Assembly: GCA_021234155.1 (NCBI GenBank)
Contig: JAJEKV010000139.1
Coordinates: forward strand, 642,809 to 706,808
Source of the DNA: Isoetes taiwanensis
Taxonomy: Eukaryota > Streptophyta > Lycopodiopsida > Isoetales > Isoetaceae
Direction of reading: 5' to 3'
DNA length: 64,000 bases
Part shown: in pieces, positions 34,545 to 47,000 of the stretch
How positions within the stretch are numbered: the first letter of the stretch is position 1
Layout of the letters: each line of letters starts with the position of its first letter
Position numbers and translations under genes: made by a program
The notes under the pieces: model-generated
Databases searched by the model: none
Seen by the model: the letters and a program-made list of their open reading frames with translations, nothing else
Told to the model about the DNA's origin: nothing

Positions 34545-37500
34545 GGGAACTAACAGAAGCTCGAAAAAGATGCGCCTTGACCCAGCCAAGCGAAGAAGAA
34601 AAAATATAGCAATGTCGGGAAGAGGGATCGAATAATAAAAAAGGCGGCGGAATAATTATGGACATTTGAAATTCAAATTAAAGCGGTAATTTCAAATAAA
34701 AGACGTTTATAAGGAGGTAATATATACCCCTTAAGGGAGGTAGTGCGGCTACCTTACGGAGAGGAGTCTATACGGTAGCCTTTGCCCGAAACCATGAGGA
34801 TTTTTAAAATAGCAGAAACTATGGCCCGACAATACCAACAAAGGCCGTGAAGAAGCGAATCTGGCCGAGGCGCGCCCGGTGAGCCAACAAGACCTTAGGG
34901 ATTTTTACGCGCGGATGGATAAGCGGTTAGAATCGAAAATTCGAGCATGGATGCACTCAACGCCTTTGGCGGAAACATGCAATCATAACAAATTAGCTAT
35001 CTCCAATATGGGCGTGAGGTTAGGAGGGTGGAAGAGGCGAGCGAGGAAATCTGTAGCCTTGAGATGGGCCCCGATTGAAGAGGAGAAAGCAAAAATTACG
35101 CAAGGTTGGTTGAATTAGAGAAATCAAATGTTGAGTTAGATGCATGGGAGTCATTTGATAGGATAAAGCCACATATAATGGAATATAAGGAGCTTGAGTA
35201 AAATTAAACATGATGTTAGGCTAATGGAGTAAGCGGAGAAACCTAACGAGGACATATATCGATTCTGCGCGGAGGTGATAGAGAGCGGTGTTCAAGGAAC
35301 CACGGGGCGTCATTATCAAAGCGGGCCGCACCAAGCGAGGGATCTGGTGTGGGTCGGGGGAATGGCAAAGTCTACCTTCACAAGAGGGTAGAGAACAAGC
35401 TGCCACAATGCAAGGAAGCGGAATGTGGGGACCTGAGGGGCAAGCAAAAGCAATTGGAGAAAGAAAACATAAACCCCACGATGACTATACAACGGTGGGA
35501 GAGCAGTCTTTGGGGGCGCTAAAAGCGATAACGTTGGAAGGGAATCGAGCGGAGAGGAGAAGAAGCGGAGGCGGGGAGGCGAACCGAACAACGCATAGCG
35601 GGGTTCATGGGCCCCAACCCCAGGCAATGAAGACCAAAGGAAGGCCAAGAAGAATCGAACAGCGGGACATAAGGCCCGGAGACCAGAAGGAGTAACCTCG
35701 AGGGAAGAGAGCGGTGACAATATAGTCTTTGGAACTGTCTGGGGTACACGATGGGATGGCGGAGAGACTAGAGGGGTGCTCCCAATGCGACATAGTATGT
35801 CTAGTAGAGACATGGGAGCATAACGTCAAGAGGTGCCAGGATGAAGAGGGATATCAATTTGTTCCGCGTGTTGGAAAGATAAGGATTTCAAGATAGGGAG
35901 GGAAGTCTTGGGCTGGCTTTATTATGTAAAGAATAGTATAGCTAGCGGCGCATGTATTTTACATTCGGATATCAATAAAAGATACATGGTGTTGAATATT
36001 CAATTGCAAAACAAACAAGACATATTTACGATAATAGCATACTATCCTCAAAGCGGTGACAAGCTAGAGTTCTTTGGACCTAGGGGAAAGTATGATGAAA
36101 TGGAAAGAACGAGGGGCCAATAATACTAGTAGGGGATTTAAATGCGAGAACCGAGCGAGGGCACAAACCACGAACATTGATGAAGCGGATAGTAAAATAA
36201 TATACAGCAAGAACACGAGGAATGATGAGAGAATCTGAGAGAATAAAAGGAGAGGTCAGCGCTAAAGGCGAATTCTTTGCTTTGGAAATTTACTGCGGCT
36301 CACGAGGGGTAATCATAGCCAATGGAGTGAAAAAATGGAGGGATCGGGGAGCTTCACGAGTCGAGAATGCACATGGTAAGAGCATAGTAGATTATGTAAT
36401 TTTGAGCGATCGAAGGTGAGAAAGAGTCATTAGGACTAATGCTCACGGGGGTAGCCGACTGGAAAAAGGGAAAGTCATAGGCCGATCAAATTAATACTCA
36501 AAGGGGTGGGGCGACCACGGATCAATAACCACGGGGGGAAAGGAGGAAGAAAAGCGAGGATGAGGATCAATTTCAAGAAAAATACACGGATACATTCATA
36601 CAAGCGGTCGGGGAGGAAATGGGAAAATGGGATTGGGGAAAACACAATCACGAATGACAATGGTAATATACTCAATGACATCATGGTGAGAGTAGCAACA
36701 GAGGTATTACGGGAAGAAGAAGCGAAACCGGAAAGAACAAGGCCTTCAAGGCATCGATGGTATGATGGCGAGTCACGAGAACAAAAAAAGAATAACCAAA
36801 AGATCACATAGGGAAGGAGACATACCCGGACGAGAAAAAGCGGCATAGATAAGACTCTTTGAAGTTAAAAGCGGAATAAGAACTTGCTGCGGCATCAATG
36901 GGGTATGGCAAAATTGCGAAGAAAGCGACCCGAAGATTTTGGAGGGATTCAAAAAGGAAGGGAGGGAGAATATGAAAACAGGGAATGAGCAAGAGCGGTT
37001 TTGGAGCAGTAGGATGGGAGAAATACACGGAAAGCGTATAAAGGCGAGGGGGCATCCCCTGTACCAATACCAATCTTTGCGAGGAATCCGGATAAACCAT
37101 GCTTCAACATGCAAGAGGTAGTAATGGTAGCCCTAAGCGGGATGGCTAACCACAAAGCCGGATCTATCTGGTGCGGCCGTGGAACTCTTGAAATGTCTTT
37201 GAAGCGAAATTGCAAACATGTCACGGGAGATTTTCAACGGCATAATACATACAGGGCTTCAGGACGGTGGGCGTACAACGAGTCATACCTCTACATAAAG
37301 GCGAAAGCGGGCAAGATCCGAAACTATAGAACAATAATGGTGAGTTCCATTTTACGCCAAAATGGTTGGAAGGCAGCGGACGACAAATTAAAATGGGCGG
37401 AAAAGGGAAACATGAGAGCACAAAGGCAAAAGCGGGATTGGGCGGAACACTCAACCCTGAGACCATCTAGTAGCCCTTCGGATATTAATAGAACAGAACA

Positions 37501-39241
37501 AAGCACAGGGAAGAAAGACCATCTGCTGTTTTGTAGATTTCAGGAAAGCATTCGACACAGTCCCAAGGGAGAAGCTATTACAAAGGTTGATGGACATGCA
37601 AGCCCCAAGAAACATGGTAGGATCGATTGCAAGACTATACCATAGGGTATATGCCAAGATAGAGCAAGAAGGACAGCCAATAAACTGTGATATAGGCGTT
37701 AAACAGGGTTGCCCACTATCTCCAACTCTATTTGGGATATACATAGATGCTTTGTAGGGTTACATAGCAGAACAGCAAGGGGAAGAATACGCCCCTACGT
37801 TAGGAGACACGAAGGTACCGATTAGATCTGAGTATGATGGCCACAAAAAATAAGGGGATGCACAGACTGCAAAAAATTCTAGATCAATTCTGTGAAAAAA
37901 CCGGGCAAACGGTAAATCTAGCAAAAACTAAGATAGTCATATTCGGCCACAAGAACAGGCATAGACCATTTGGGATATAGGGAAAGCGAGAAATAGAAAC
38001 AATGGAATCTGGATATCTAGGGTCACGATGCACATAGCACGAGGAAGTGGGCTAAGGGTGCATACACGGGTTCCAATCAGCTATAGGAAGTTATTTCAAT
38101 ATGAAGAATTTACGCAACAAAAAGCGAATAATTGGCCGGGACATCAAATGCTACTTATTGATCATTAGTAGCCACTACTCAATTATATAGAGGAGAAGCT
38201 TGGGGACCGACCCTATGAGACAAAAATGGGAAAAACAGGAAGGAATCCTTAGGCAATGGCACAGACGGGAATTTAAAGTCTGCGGACAAATCATACTTGA
38301 CAATCATGGTCCTCGAAGCGGGGCAAAACCAATGGAGGTGAGAGCATGGGAGAAGGACCATAAAGGTACGATTAAGGACAATCACGGGGAGACCTTCAGG
38401 AAATTGTCTAGTATTGCAATCACCGAAGTCGACAAAGTCACACATTCTCATAGGCGTGGATGGTTTAAAGGCGTGGCAAAATGGACTAGAGATGGGATTA
38501 AACTTGAAGCGGCCTAATAAGCGAAGGGCGATGGAATGAGGGAGTGGGCGACGAGCCACAAGAGCATGGTACGCAAAAACACCACGAGGACCCAAGACAA
38601 TCGGCTCATGGCGGTTTTAACCCGGATCGTGGTAGGGCATCGGATGTATCGGGGATAACATCTTTGGGAAAAGCGAGGAAGAGATATCTTGGCTAGGTTA
38701 GGGATGGGGAAAAAAGGCAGGTGGAGGGAATAGACAAGGAGGACCGGATATCACGAGAATCTGTGACAATGGGAGAGTAGAGGATGAGAACCACATGATT
38801 AGCGATTGCCGATATCACGGAGACATCGAGGCGAGTACAAAAATATAAGATGGGGCAACGGTATATATATTCCGATGACAATAACGAATCACTTGAGATT
38901 TGGCGGGCGATCCGGGGAATGATGATCAAACCGCGAGAAATTACCACGGGGAAAGAGGGTTTGTAATATGAGCACAAAGCGGCTCATAAACCCCATACAA
39001 ATTGTTCGATTTAAAGGCGATTGATAACGGCGCATCAACGCCTTGCGGCCCGGGCCGGCGAAGTAAAAGCGGGATCTTTGGTAATAATAGAAAAAAGTCA
39101 GCCTTCAGAAAATGCTATATCATACCAGTGTGATGTGCTAGTAGCGCCCTTTTAGGGAGCTCGCCCATGCTACACAAGTCCAGGGGCCTGAGGGCACAAG
39201 GGACTTTAATGTCTATTCTATTCTATTCTATTCTATTCTAT
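34545..39241 (+). mobile_element. LINE with endonuclease and RT, multiply frameshifted, (TCTAT)n tail
   Basis: In order along the plus strand: a coiled-coil ORF1-like segment (34879-35200, MDKRLESKI, EEASEEICSLEMG); an APE endonuclease (about 35770-36420: VVCLVETWEHNVKR, GGxLYYVKNSIASGAC, IIAYYPQSGDK, LVGDLNART, IVDYVILSDR); a reverse transcriptase (37490-37950: FVDFRKAFDTVPREKLLQRL, GVKQGCPLSPTLFGIYIDA, VNLAKTKIVIFG); and a C-terminal Cys/His motif (CDNGRVEDENHMISDCRYH, about 38770-38820). The YADD block is deleted. It ends in TTTAATGTCTATTCTATTC at 39208-39241. It belongs to the same group as the 32.7-kb fragment. The left boundary is approximate. Confidence 0.7.
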
Positions 39242-40108
39242 ATTTACCAGTGCCCATGACCATGGTTAAGGACTGTTAAACATTCGACGGGAGAGTTGTC
39301 GAAGAAGAAAGCTCGAGGGGGAGAGGCGAAGATGAGCTATGCCATCCAAGCGAGCTCATGATCTGGGCATGGTACTGCAGCCGGCTACCCAGGACGCTAA
39401 ACAGGACAAGACCAATGCAGCTAGTTGCATGTTATGTTTTCAATCAGATTATAGTTAGAAGAAATTGATCTTCTTTCGTAAGCTTGGGCAATGTCTCAAG
39501 CTTATTTCAATGTTAATCGCTATCTAGGTCTCACTTTTCGAGGCTTAGATCTGGGTTTGTTGAGATTGTAATTAAACTTTCTCTACTGGATCCCTAATTG
39601 CTAATTATAGTTTGACAAAATCTATAAGATGCCTTTTATTTCGAGGAGGTTTCTTCATCATTGAAATTAGGTTGTAGAATTATATTAAACTGTTCTGGAG
39701 TTGCAAATGAAGTGATTATAGGTGTTATAAAAAGGGAGAGATGAGACGTGCACGATATGTTGCCATTCCTCTAGATCCCATGCCCGCAAGGGATGAATAT
39801 GCACGTTGTGCTACAGTTACCCGGGGGGTTCACCTCTATATAAGGGGCATATGGCATGTGCGTGCATCAAGTCGGGGAGAAACCCCTCATATCTGGTGAC
39901 CCTCCATAGAAACCCCTATGTATCACGGTCCCATCTTGTCGAAGAATCATACCCGATTCCATACTTTTACACCCGTCTAAGCACTTCTTGCCCTACCCTC
40001 AACCTTATTTTTCGTCCATTTTTCATTCATGTATCCTACCCTCTCACCGTATTTTTACATCCAGTCCTTAAATGTTACATCCGGTCGGTATTTAGGGTTC
40101 TTCACGGC

Positions 40109-40222
40109 GCCATTTGAGTGTCTTATTTGCAATACATCGCATTCTTTCTATAAACATAGAACTATCGGACATCCATGGCTAGCATTTGAGTGTCTTATTT
40201 GCAATACATGCACATTCTTTCT
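40109..40222. repeat. Spaced direct repeat of ~38 bp
   Basis: TTTGAGTGTCTTATTTGCAA followed by a CATTCTTTCT segment occurs at 40109-40150 and again at 40186-40225, offset by about 76 bp. Confidence 0.75.
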
Positions 40223-41474
40223 TCTTCGATATGTTCTTTCCCGTTACGTCAAAATATATTGTATAAACATATTATGATTACATTAGGGAAAAAACATTAA
40301 CATATCCACCACGGGTTTTAACCCGGGCCACAACATAGGTACCAAATCGTTCAACCGGTTATTCTAATCTTTCTTTTTGTAAATAAAACATATAATATTT
40401 TCATTGCTAACTTTCTGACAAAGCGACAAAATATTGTCCAAAGTATCTCGACAATATCGGCACACCATACCATATATGTTTCAACATCTACTTTGTAGTG
40501 TTTAATAATCCGGATAACACATGAACACGAATATGAAAAGATCTCACCAAATAGAGACCAATATTAGAGTCTTGTTCAAATGCAACAATGATAATATCGT
40601 CTTGAATGCACCCGTATGCATATGACAACAATGACAAACTCCAAGTAGAGAAAGCCTAGGTTACCTGCACCCAACCAATACCATAGTTAGCAAAGAAATT
40701 GGTAACACGGCAAGGGATGACAGGTAAGCATTTAGACTTTCTGGCTCATCGCCCTTCAACTCTAGTTTATCAAGTATTCCAATTTTTCAGTCAATCATTT
40801 AACTAGAAGTTAAAGCATTACTCCACCTATTGGTTAAAGCATTACAATATTCTAATTCAGCCAACACATATTAGCCAGATCTTAAATCGTTATGGCATTA
40901 ATGTATGAGCGTAGTATCATGCCTGAGATGCCCATGAACTGCCAGCTTTAATGAATCTGCCATATTCAGTCTATCCCAGTCATCCTTTTCTAAGCATTAT
41001 GGCAAACGTTTGAGCTGCCCTGCACAGCAAAGGAGATCAATGACATATATTAAGGAGACCTCTATGGCATATATTAATAACAATCAATCAAATAAAGAAA
41101 TATCTGAGTGAGTTCAGGGCATAATATTAATCACCAAACATTTACTCACGCCCATGCCATATCAAGCCCATGCCATCCACATATGGGAAGAGCTAAAGAG
41201 CTGCAGAGAATCTTCCTAAACCATCACGAAAAACTCACAGGTTAATGGCGAACTTCGAAGGGAAATAATAGAGCTTTGGAAATGGCGAGTCATCAATGAA
41301 AAAGAACTTTAGACTTACAATGCGGTTACTTGATACAACGGACCAACAACCGAAAAGCTTTTCCTACAAAATGAAAAAAAAAAAAGCGTTTAAATGTAAT
41401 AGATCGCACATGTAAAGCTAATTAGATATGGGAGCATGCCGATTTATACGTGATGTATCCACGGACTAGGTATC

Positions 41475-41572
41475 GACCATCAAATCCGGTCCGACCATCA
41501 AATCCGCCATTACGGTTATGGCCTTACGGATCCGCCATCAAATCCGCCATTACATTTATGGCCTTACAATAT
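41475..41572. repeat. 40-bp tandem repeat
   Basis: CCATCAAATCCGCCATTACG and the following TTATGGCCTTAC occur at 41495 and 41535, with a partial unit at 41477. Confidence 0.8.
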
Positions 41573-42237
41573 ACCATTAGCACCTTTAACATCAGTTGTT
41601 CCTTTGCAAAATAATGCAAACGAACGACTATTGAAGATACCATCCGCGATGGAGTCGTTTTGGCGGTCAAAGATTACATACAAGCAATTTGAATTTGAAA
41701 ATCTGACATCCCATCAACAATAGCGATTCACGATAGAGGAAGCGTATGCCTATGCGGTTTACTTACGCCATGCAACTTTTGCATTTTACGCAATGCAAAT
41801 CTGCCAAAGATGAAATATCGGCATGGCGGGGAGTTCCGTCTTAGCTCATCCGTCCATAGCAGAACTTCACATAGCGAGTTTTTATTTTTATGAGGCAAGG
41901 AAAATGACAAATAAGCTAAAAGATTACCTCCAAAACACCAAATCCCTTAACACGGCGGCAAGCTTGATTCCCGGACCTCAAAACGTATTCCTAGCGCCTT
42001 ACGATCGAATAAAACCCTCGAGCGGTGAAAATGCATACTGATCCGAGTAAAACGTATGACACACGCATGTATCGTTACCTTTTTTTCGAAAAACCCTCTC
42101 GAATCCACGCACATGTATTCTCACGGAATACATCGTGAACCCAGATCTGATTAGCACAAGAAAATTGGAGTCACATAAAAAGGATGTTTGATTTATATTC
42201 TTTTTCTCTGGATGTTACCCTAGGAGAGGAGACCAAA

Positions 42238-42312
42238 TAGTGCACCTGAAAGTTACTACAAGAAGAAATCTAGTGCACCTGAAATATCAAGAAGAAATTT
42301 AGTGCACCTGAA
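42238..42312. repeat. Short tandem repeat (~30 bp, 3 units)
   Basis: TAGTGCACCTGAAA starts at 42238, 42271 and 42300, the units being separated by AAGAAGAAAT-containing sequence. Confidence 0.8.
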
Positions 42313-42599
42313 AGTCATTATAGTGATTTGACAGAAGCTATAGAAGGTAAAGTCACTGCAGCAACTCATAAATAGATCATGTACAGTAGAATACTTTGTC
42401 TTTGCAAGATCCATGCATTAAGCTTCATACTTGTTATAGCTATATTTAACATGGCAGGATCTAGATCGGACATTTCTAGCACATCTGTGGTTGAATTCTC
42501 GGGCTGGGCAATGGGTCCTGCATCGTATTCTGGTAGCCTATTGTTTTCAAGATTCTTGTGTTGGTTATTGTCAGCTAATTTAGATTGCATAGTTTAACT

Positions 42600-43816
42600 T
42601 CAGCTAGAATGTGGTTCAAGCTTCTGGTATTCCCGTGGTTGAGGTGGACCATCAAGCTCATATTAAGTGTGCTGAGAACTTATCTTCTTGTGCAGTTCTT
42701 GGGTATTTTACTGGTGGCTATTTAGATTTTTCATGGTTCTGTGTTTGGTTGTCTCGGCTTCTGAGACGCCTTCAACTTCCTCCTTTCCAGTCCATCAAGT
42801 TGTTGGCAAAAAACTTTGTTCTCATTATGTTTGAAAGTAGTGATGCAGTGGACTCTTTGGTATCAAGAGGATTGATCCACTTGGTGGGAATATATAATGT
42901 ACGGTATTACTCTCCACGGCTTTACATCGGTCTGATTCGTGCATTAAAGATGCCTTCTTTGGTTCTCGTTACCTAATCTTCCTCCCCGATCTAATGGCTC
43001 ATCAATTTCTAGTTGCAATTACAGCGGGACTTGGGGTTCATATCTCACACTCCATCATGAATGGTCCAAGGATTTGTGTTTCTATGCACTGTGGACTTGC
43101 CTTTACCAGTTGTGTAGTTGTGAAGAAGCGGACCTTGGTATAAGAAGTTGGATCTTAAGCTTCGAATGGTCGAAATTAGCCCGTTTGTTTCACGATAAGG
43201 AGGCTTTTGCTAGCTTTCATCGAGGTACTTCGTGCATCTCGAACATCATTTCAACATTCTTCTCGGGTTCAAGCTCCTACTGTTATTTCTTCATCTATTC
43301 AAGATCAACCTTTGCCAGTTGTTTTGGATTCCTCGGCTATGGAAGATGCTCTACACACAGTTCCAATGGTGTCGTCCTTAGCACCGTCAGCTACAGCTAT
43401 AGTTCCTACCACTCTCCCCGTTGTTGCTTCTGCTTCTCATGTTTCTGAGGTTGTTATGGCTGATGGTCCTAATCTTCAGTGCGCTAAAGAGTCATGGCAA
43501 CAGGTCAATTGGAAGAAGGCAGCGAGGAAGAAATCGGTTATGTAATCTCAGGAGGCCATCCTGCCTCGTTCTATTCAGTGGCATGATAACTTGATGTCTA
43601 TTGATGATCATCCCGATGTTGCAGAATATGTTGATTGTGACGAGGCCATTAAACGCCTCAAGGTGGCACAAGGAGTATGATTATGTACTGTGTTGGGGTG
43701 GTTCTGCTTAGTGGACCATCTCGTCCTCTAGGTTTTGAGTCCCATGTCACAGGTCCTTTGTATGTATCTTGATATTCCTTGATAATAGGTTGTCGTCCTT
43801 CAAAAAAAAAAAAAAA
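42600..43816 (+). pseudogene. L1 ORF1-like (DUF4283) sequence with its own poly(A), no ORF2
   Basis: The frames read KLLAKNFVLIMFESSDAVDS and HLVGIYNVRYYSPRLY, a DUF4283-type core. LVAITAGLGVHISHSIMNGP and RICVSMHCGLAFTSCVVVKK follow, then a Ser/Pro-rich linker and a C-terminus ending near 43680 (DEAIKRLKVAQGV). After about 120 bp of UTR-like sequence there is an A15 tract at 43801-43816. At least two frame changes are present. Unlike the L1 at 4835, no endonuclease or RT follows, so this is either a half-L1 type non-autonomous element or a retrocopy of an ORF1 transcript. Confidence 0.6.
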
Positions 43817-43867
43817 CATCATAAAGATACTGAAACTTTTTTCATATGATATGAACAGTGAATGAAT

Positions 43868-44670
43868 TATATGGCAGCCTTGTTGCTTTTAGTAATGAAA
43901 ATGGAAGAAGATGTCTTCTGGATACTAGTTGTGTTGTTAGAAGTTTTGCTAGATGATACACTCAGAGAACATTGTTTGGTTGCCATATTGGACGAAGAAT
44001 TTCTAACGATCTTTTAGCAAAGAAGTGCCCAAGGTAGGCCACTGTCTTTGCACCAACCTAGGGCTATTAACTCTGTTATGGAAATGTGACTGCCATGGTC
44101 TTCTGCATTTTTGCTTTCACATAAAGAGATGGTTTAATTGTTAGAAACATCTTTCCATTTCCATGATTGGGGTTGGTATCTTTTTGCAACATAATGGTTC
44201 TTATGCCTTTTTGCTAAAAGCCTCCCTTCTGAGGTATGTTGTACTTGTTTGTTTTGTTTTGAGTAGCTAAGATGATGAAATTTGCTTTTTGTCAGACTAC
44301 TATGAGAGTTTGGGATGCCTTTTTCAATGAAGGTCGCATTAGCTATATTTAAGATAAAATTTGAACATTTTTGGGGCTATATCTTTAGGTCTACAGCCAC
44401 TGATATTTATCACTATCCTGTTTCTAGATTAGGGAATGCTGGGAAAGTCATAAAGACTATACATGGTTTCACACCACCATGCATTTGATCCTGATGTTCT
44501 GTTGAAGGTAAACCATGTTCATTCTTGAGACTTCTCTGTATAGTTGATCTTTATTCCATGACAGGTTGCCTTCGACAAGCTAGGTTCTATGACCATGTCC
44601 ACAATCATTAAGTATCACCAGAAACAAGAACATGCTCTAGAAGCAGAATTGGAGCACAAATGGTACAACG
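43868..44670 (+). pseudogene. TBC-domain (Rab GTPase-activating) protein gene fragment
   Basis: It reads VMKMEEDVFWILVVLLEVLL, DDTLREHC and, after a shift, NDLLAKKCPR. Further on come TTMRVWDAFFNEG (44297-44340), FKIKFEHFLGL-like residues, VIKTIHGFTPP and finally VAFDKLGSMTMSTI..KQEH (44572-44640). These are consecutive parts of the C-terminal half of plant TBC domains, with spacing suggesting retained introns. Frameshifts and a stop within the TBC core make it a pseudogene. The catalytic arginine region of TBC is not in the fragment. Confidence 0.65.
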
Positions 44671-45400
44671 TTTTAATTCATTTGGGCATGACCAGTCATC
44701 TTTTGCACGTGTGTGATTACTGTGAGGGTCATTGTAATTTGAGAAGGAACTTGTTCATATATTGGAATGAACTACTAAAGAATATCCTTAATGTGAAAAA
44801 CAATTCGAGAGAGTTCAGATTGTTGCCACGCTTCTAACTTTCAGAAATATTGCTTCCTGCAACAGTTAATAGGTTTCTTGGACGTTGTTATGTGCAACTT
44901 GTTGTCTATTCTATCATTGAGTGAAGTTTGCATGAGCTATGCTCAGAACTTATCTTGTAACATGCTCATTTAGTTTCGTGATGAAGCAAGACCAAATGTT
45001 TGGTTGGTCCATTTTAGTCTAATAAGTTCTACTCATGCATTATATATGCTTTTACGAGAAAAGAATACAAGATTGCAGATAGCAAGGATCAACACTATGA
45101 GAAATGGAAAACTCGGACGTCTATTAGGGTTGAATGAGTTTGTTTTATTTTCACACATTAAACGGTTTGCGTTCTAAGGAGCAAATTCAATTGAACCAAA
45201 ATAATTACAGGCTTTGTGTTTTTTACACAAGACATCAAGTGGGATATAAATATAAGAAGCCTTATTGAAAGACATAATGATAGCTCCTGCAATCAACAGA
45301 TACCTCCCCAATGAGTGCGTGGCATATATGTGGGGGCCCTAGCGTGCACCTCAGGCTTTATGATGTATGGAATATTTATGATGTATGGTGTATATAATGT

Positions 45401-45530
45401 AATCCGTTATATTAAAAATTTTAACATAATGGATTATGGTGTGAAGGTATATTTAACGGAATTCGTTATATTAAATTTTTTAACATAATGGATTATGTGC
45501 GAAGGTAAGTCTAACGGAATTGGTTATTTA
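45401..45530. repeat. 59-bp tandem repeat made of near-palindromes
   Basis: Units start at 45401, 45460 and 45519 (AATCCGTTATATT, AATTCGTTATATT, AATTGGTTAT). Each full unit contains a TAATCCGTTATATTAAAA-like half and its inverted partner TTTTAACATAATGGATTA, so each can fold on itself. Confidence 0.75.
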
Positions 45531-45761
45531 CTAGCTAACATAACCAATGGTATGAACTAAATCTTAATTTTCCCTTAATTTAAGATAATTAGTAATAGTT
45601 AAACTTAAAATTTAATTTAATTTAACCCTATGGTGTGAACCCCCAAAAAAAAAAAAAAGTTGTTGTGCTAGGGCAACTTAGCAAGCCTAGCATCAACACT
45701 TTTGCTATATCACATTGTAACTACATTTACAACTTCATCACCCCTTACAATCCAACCGTAC

Positions 45762-45791
45762 TTATGCCTAGCAACACCGGGCACCATTACT
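45762..45791 (+). mobile_element. Helitron-like 3' terminus, third copy of the core
   Basis: GCCTAGCAACACCGGGCACC followed by ATTACTAG then TTT has the same layout as the minus-strand end at 26341 (hairpin core, ACCAT, CTAG, T). The hairpin has decayed to a few base pairs. Confidence 0.35.
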
Positions 45792-47000
45792 AGTTTAAAA
45801 TAATCTTTCGAGAAAAATCCAAGAACCTATGAGAATTGGAGAGAATCTAAGGGAATTCAAAGGAAACTTTAGAGAACTAACGGGAATAGTTTGGAATCTA
45901 ACCGCAGGTCCGGAGTTGCAATCCAATCGAATTGACACAAAACCTCCTACACTACTTTTTCTTTTATTGAAAAGGTTATTCTCCTGATAGGTCTGTTGCA
46001 AGCGATAATACCTTAACAAGAGAAAACAATTGAAAAGAGCATGCACAAGACAAAAAAAAAGCTCAAGACATTGAAATAAAGGACAAGAGACAGAATTTGT
46101 CACCAACATCAGATGTGGACAATGTGATTATCTTTAGCGAACCAACATCCGTGAAACAACATAGTATCTTTCGTTTCAACAAGATGATACATACGGACAA
46201 GATGGTAGGACAAGATGCTACATAAGGAAGGAAGGGCAAGATGGTTTATCATGAGACCAAGGTGTGGACAAGGTGTGGACAAATATGTCACTAACATTCC
46301 ATGTTAACAAGGGGCAAACCTGAAATTGAAGAAATGTTGTCTCTTAACATACAAAAATTTTGTGGGCGTTTTGCACAACTAAAACTGGTGCAAGGATCTA
46401 AGGGATTAAAAAACAGGATATTTTAATATGGGCCCATGATGGGCCAGCTAGCCATCCAGGTGGGACCCGCTGGTCAAAATTCTTTGGTCAAATTTCAACA
46501 TGCCGGCTCCGGCAATTCTACGAGCTAGCAATGGCAACCCATCGCTGTACTCATCTTTCCTTTCCTGGTATTTTTCTGATCTCATATTATGGAGCATTTA
46601 TCTAGAAGGATGCTTGGCCCAAATGTGGCTTCTGATCTGACGAAAATTTAAAGATTAGAGATCCTGTTTGAGTCGTTTTTCTGGAGAAAAGAAAATGTGC
46701 TATGCAGGAGCTATGTTTCTGAAGCAATGCTGGTTGAAGGGTATGATTTCATTCACATAGGGAGTGGAACATAGAAGCCAGAATTAGAAAGATGCAGTCA
46801 GTTGCATGCATTGGGTAACTTGGACCATGGCTAATGTAATCAGACTGAGGCAGAAGTATTATTTGGAGCGATTATCAATTTTTATGGAATTCGCATGTTC
46901 TCACGCTAAAATGACCCATAGAATATGTACAGGCATTTTGGCTTGACTACACATTGAAATTTTTAATATGCAAGCTGTGCATTCCAACTGAAGTACAAAG

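Larger units (their letters stand above)
39242..42237. other. Gene-poor spacer with short repeats
   Basis: No coding domain is seen. The part 39720-40150 has an LTR-like feel (TATATAAGGGG at about 39836) but no partner LTR was found. CGGGTTTTAACCCGGGCC at about 40313 is a short palindrome. Confidence 0.35.
44838..46999. other. Spacer and ABCB 5' flank
   Basis: No gene is recognised. It contains the 59-bp palindromic repeats and a Helitron-like end (separate entries). The last few hundred bases should include the ABCB promoter and 5' UTR, but no convincing TATA or initiator stands out. Confidence 0.35.

Noticed and set aside
44589-44837. Small intact gene from the 82-residue open frame
   Set aside because: Its first part is the end of a TBC-domain segment that continues from upstream decayed pieces; the rest is non-conserved read-through.
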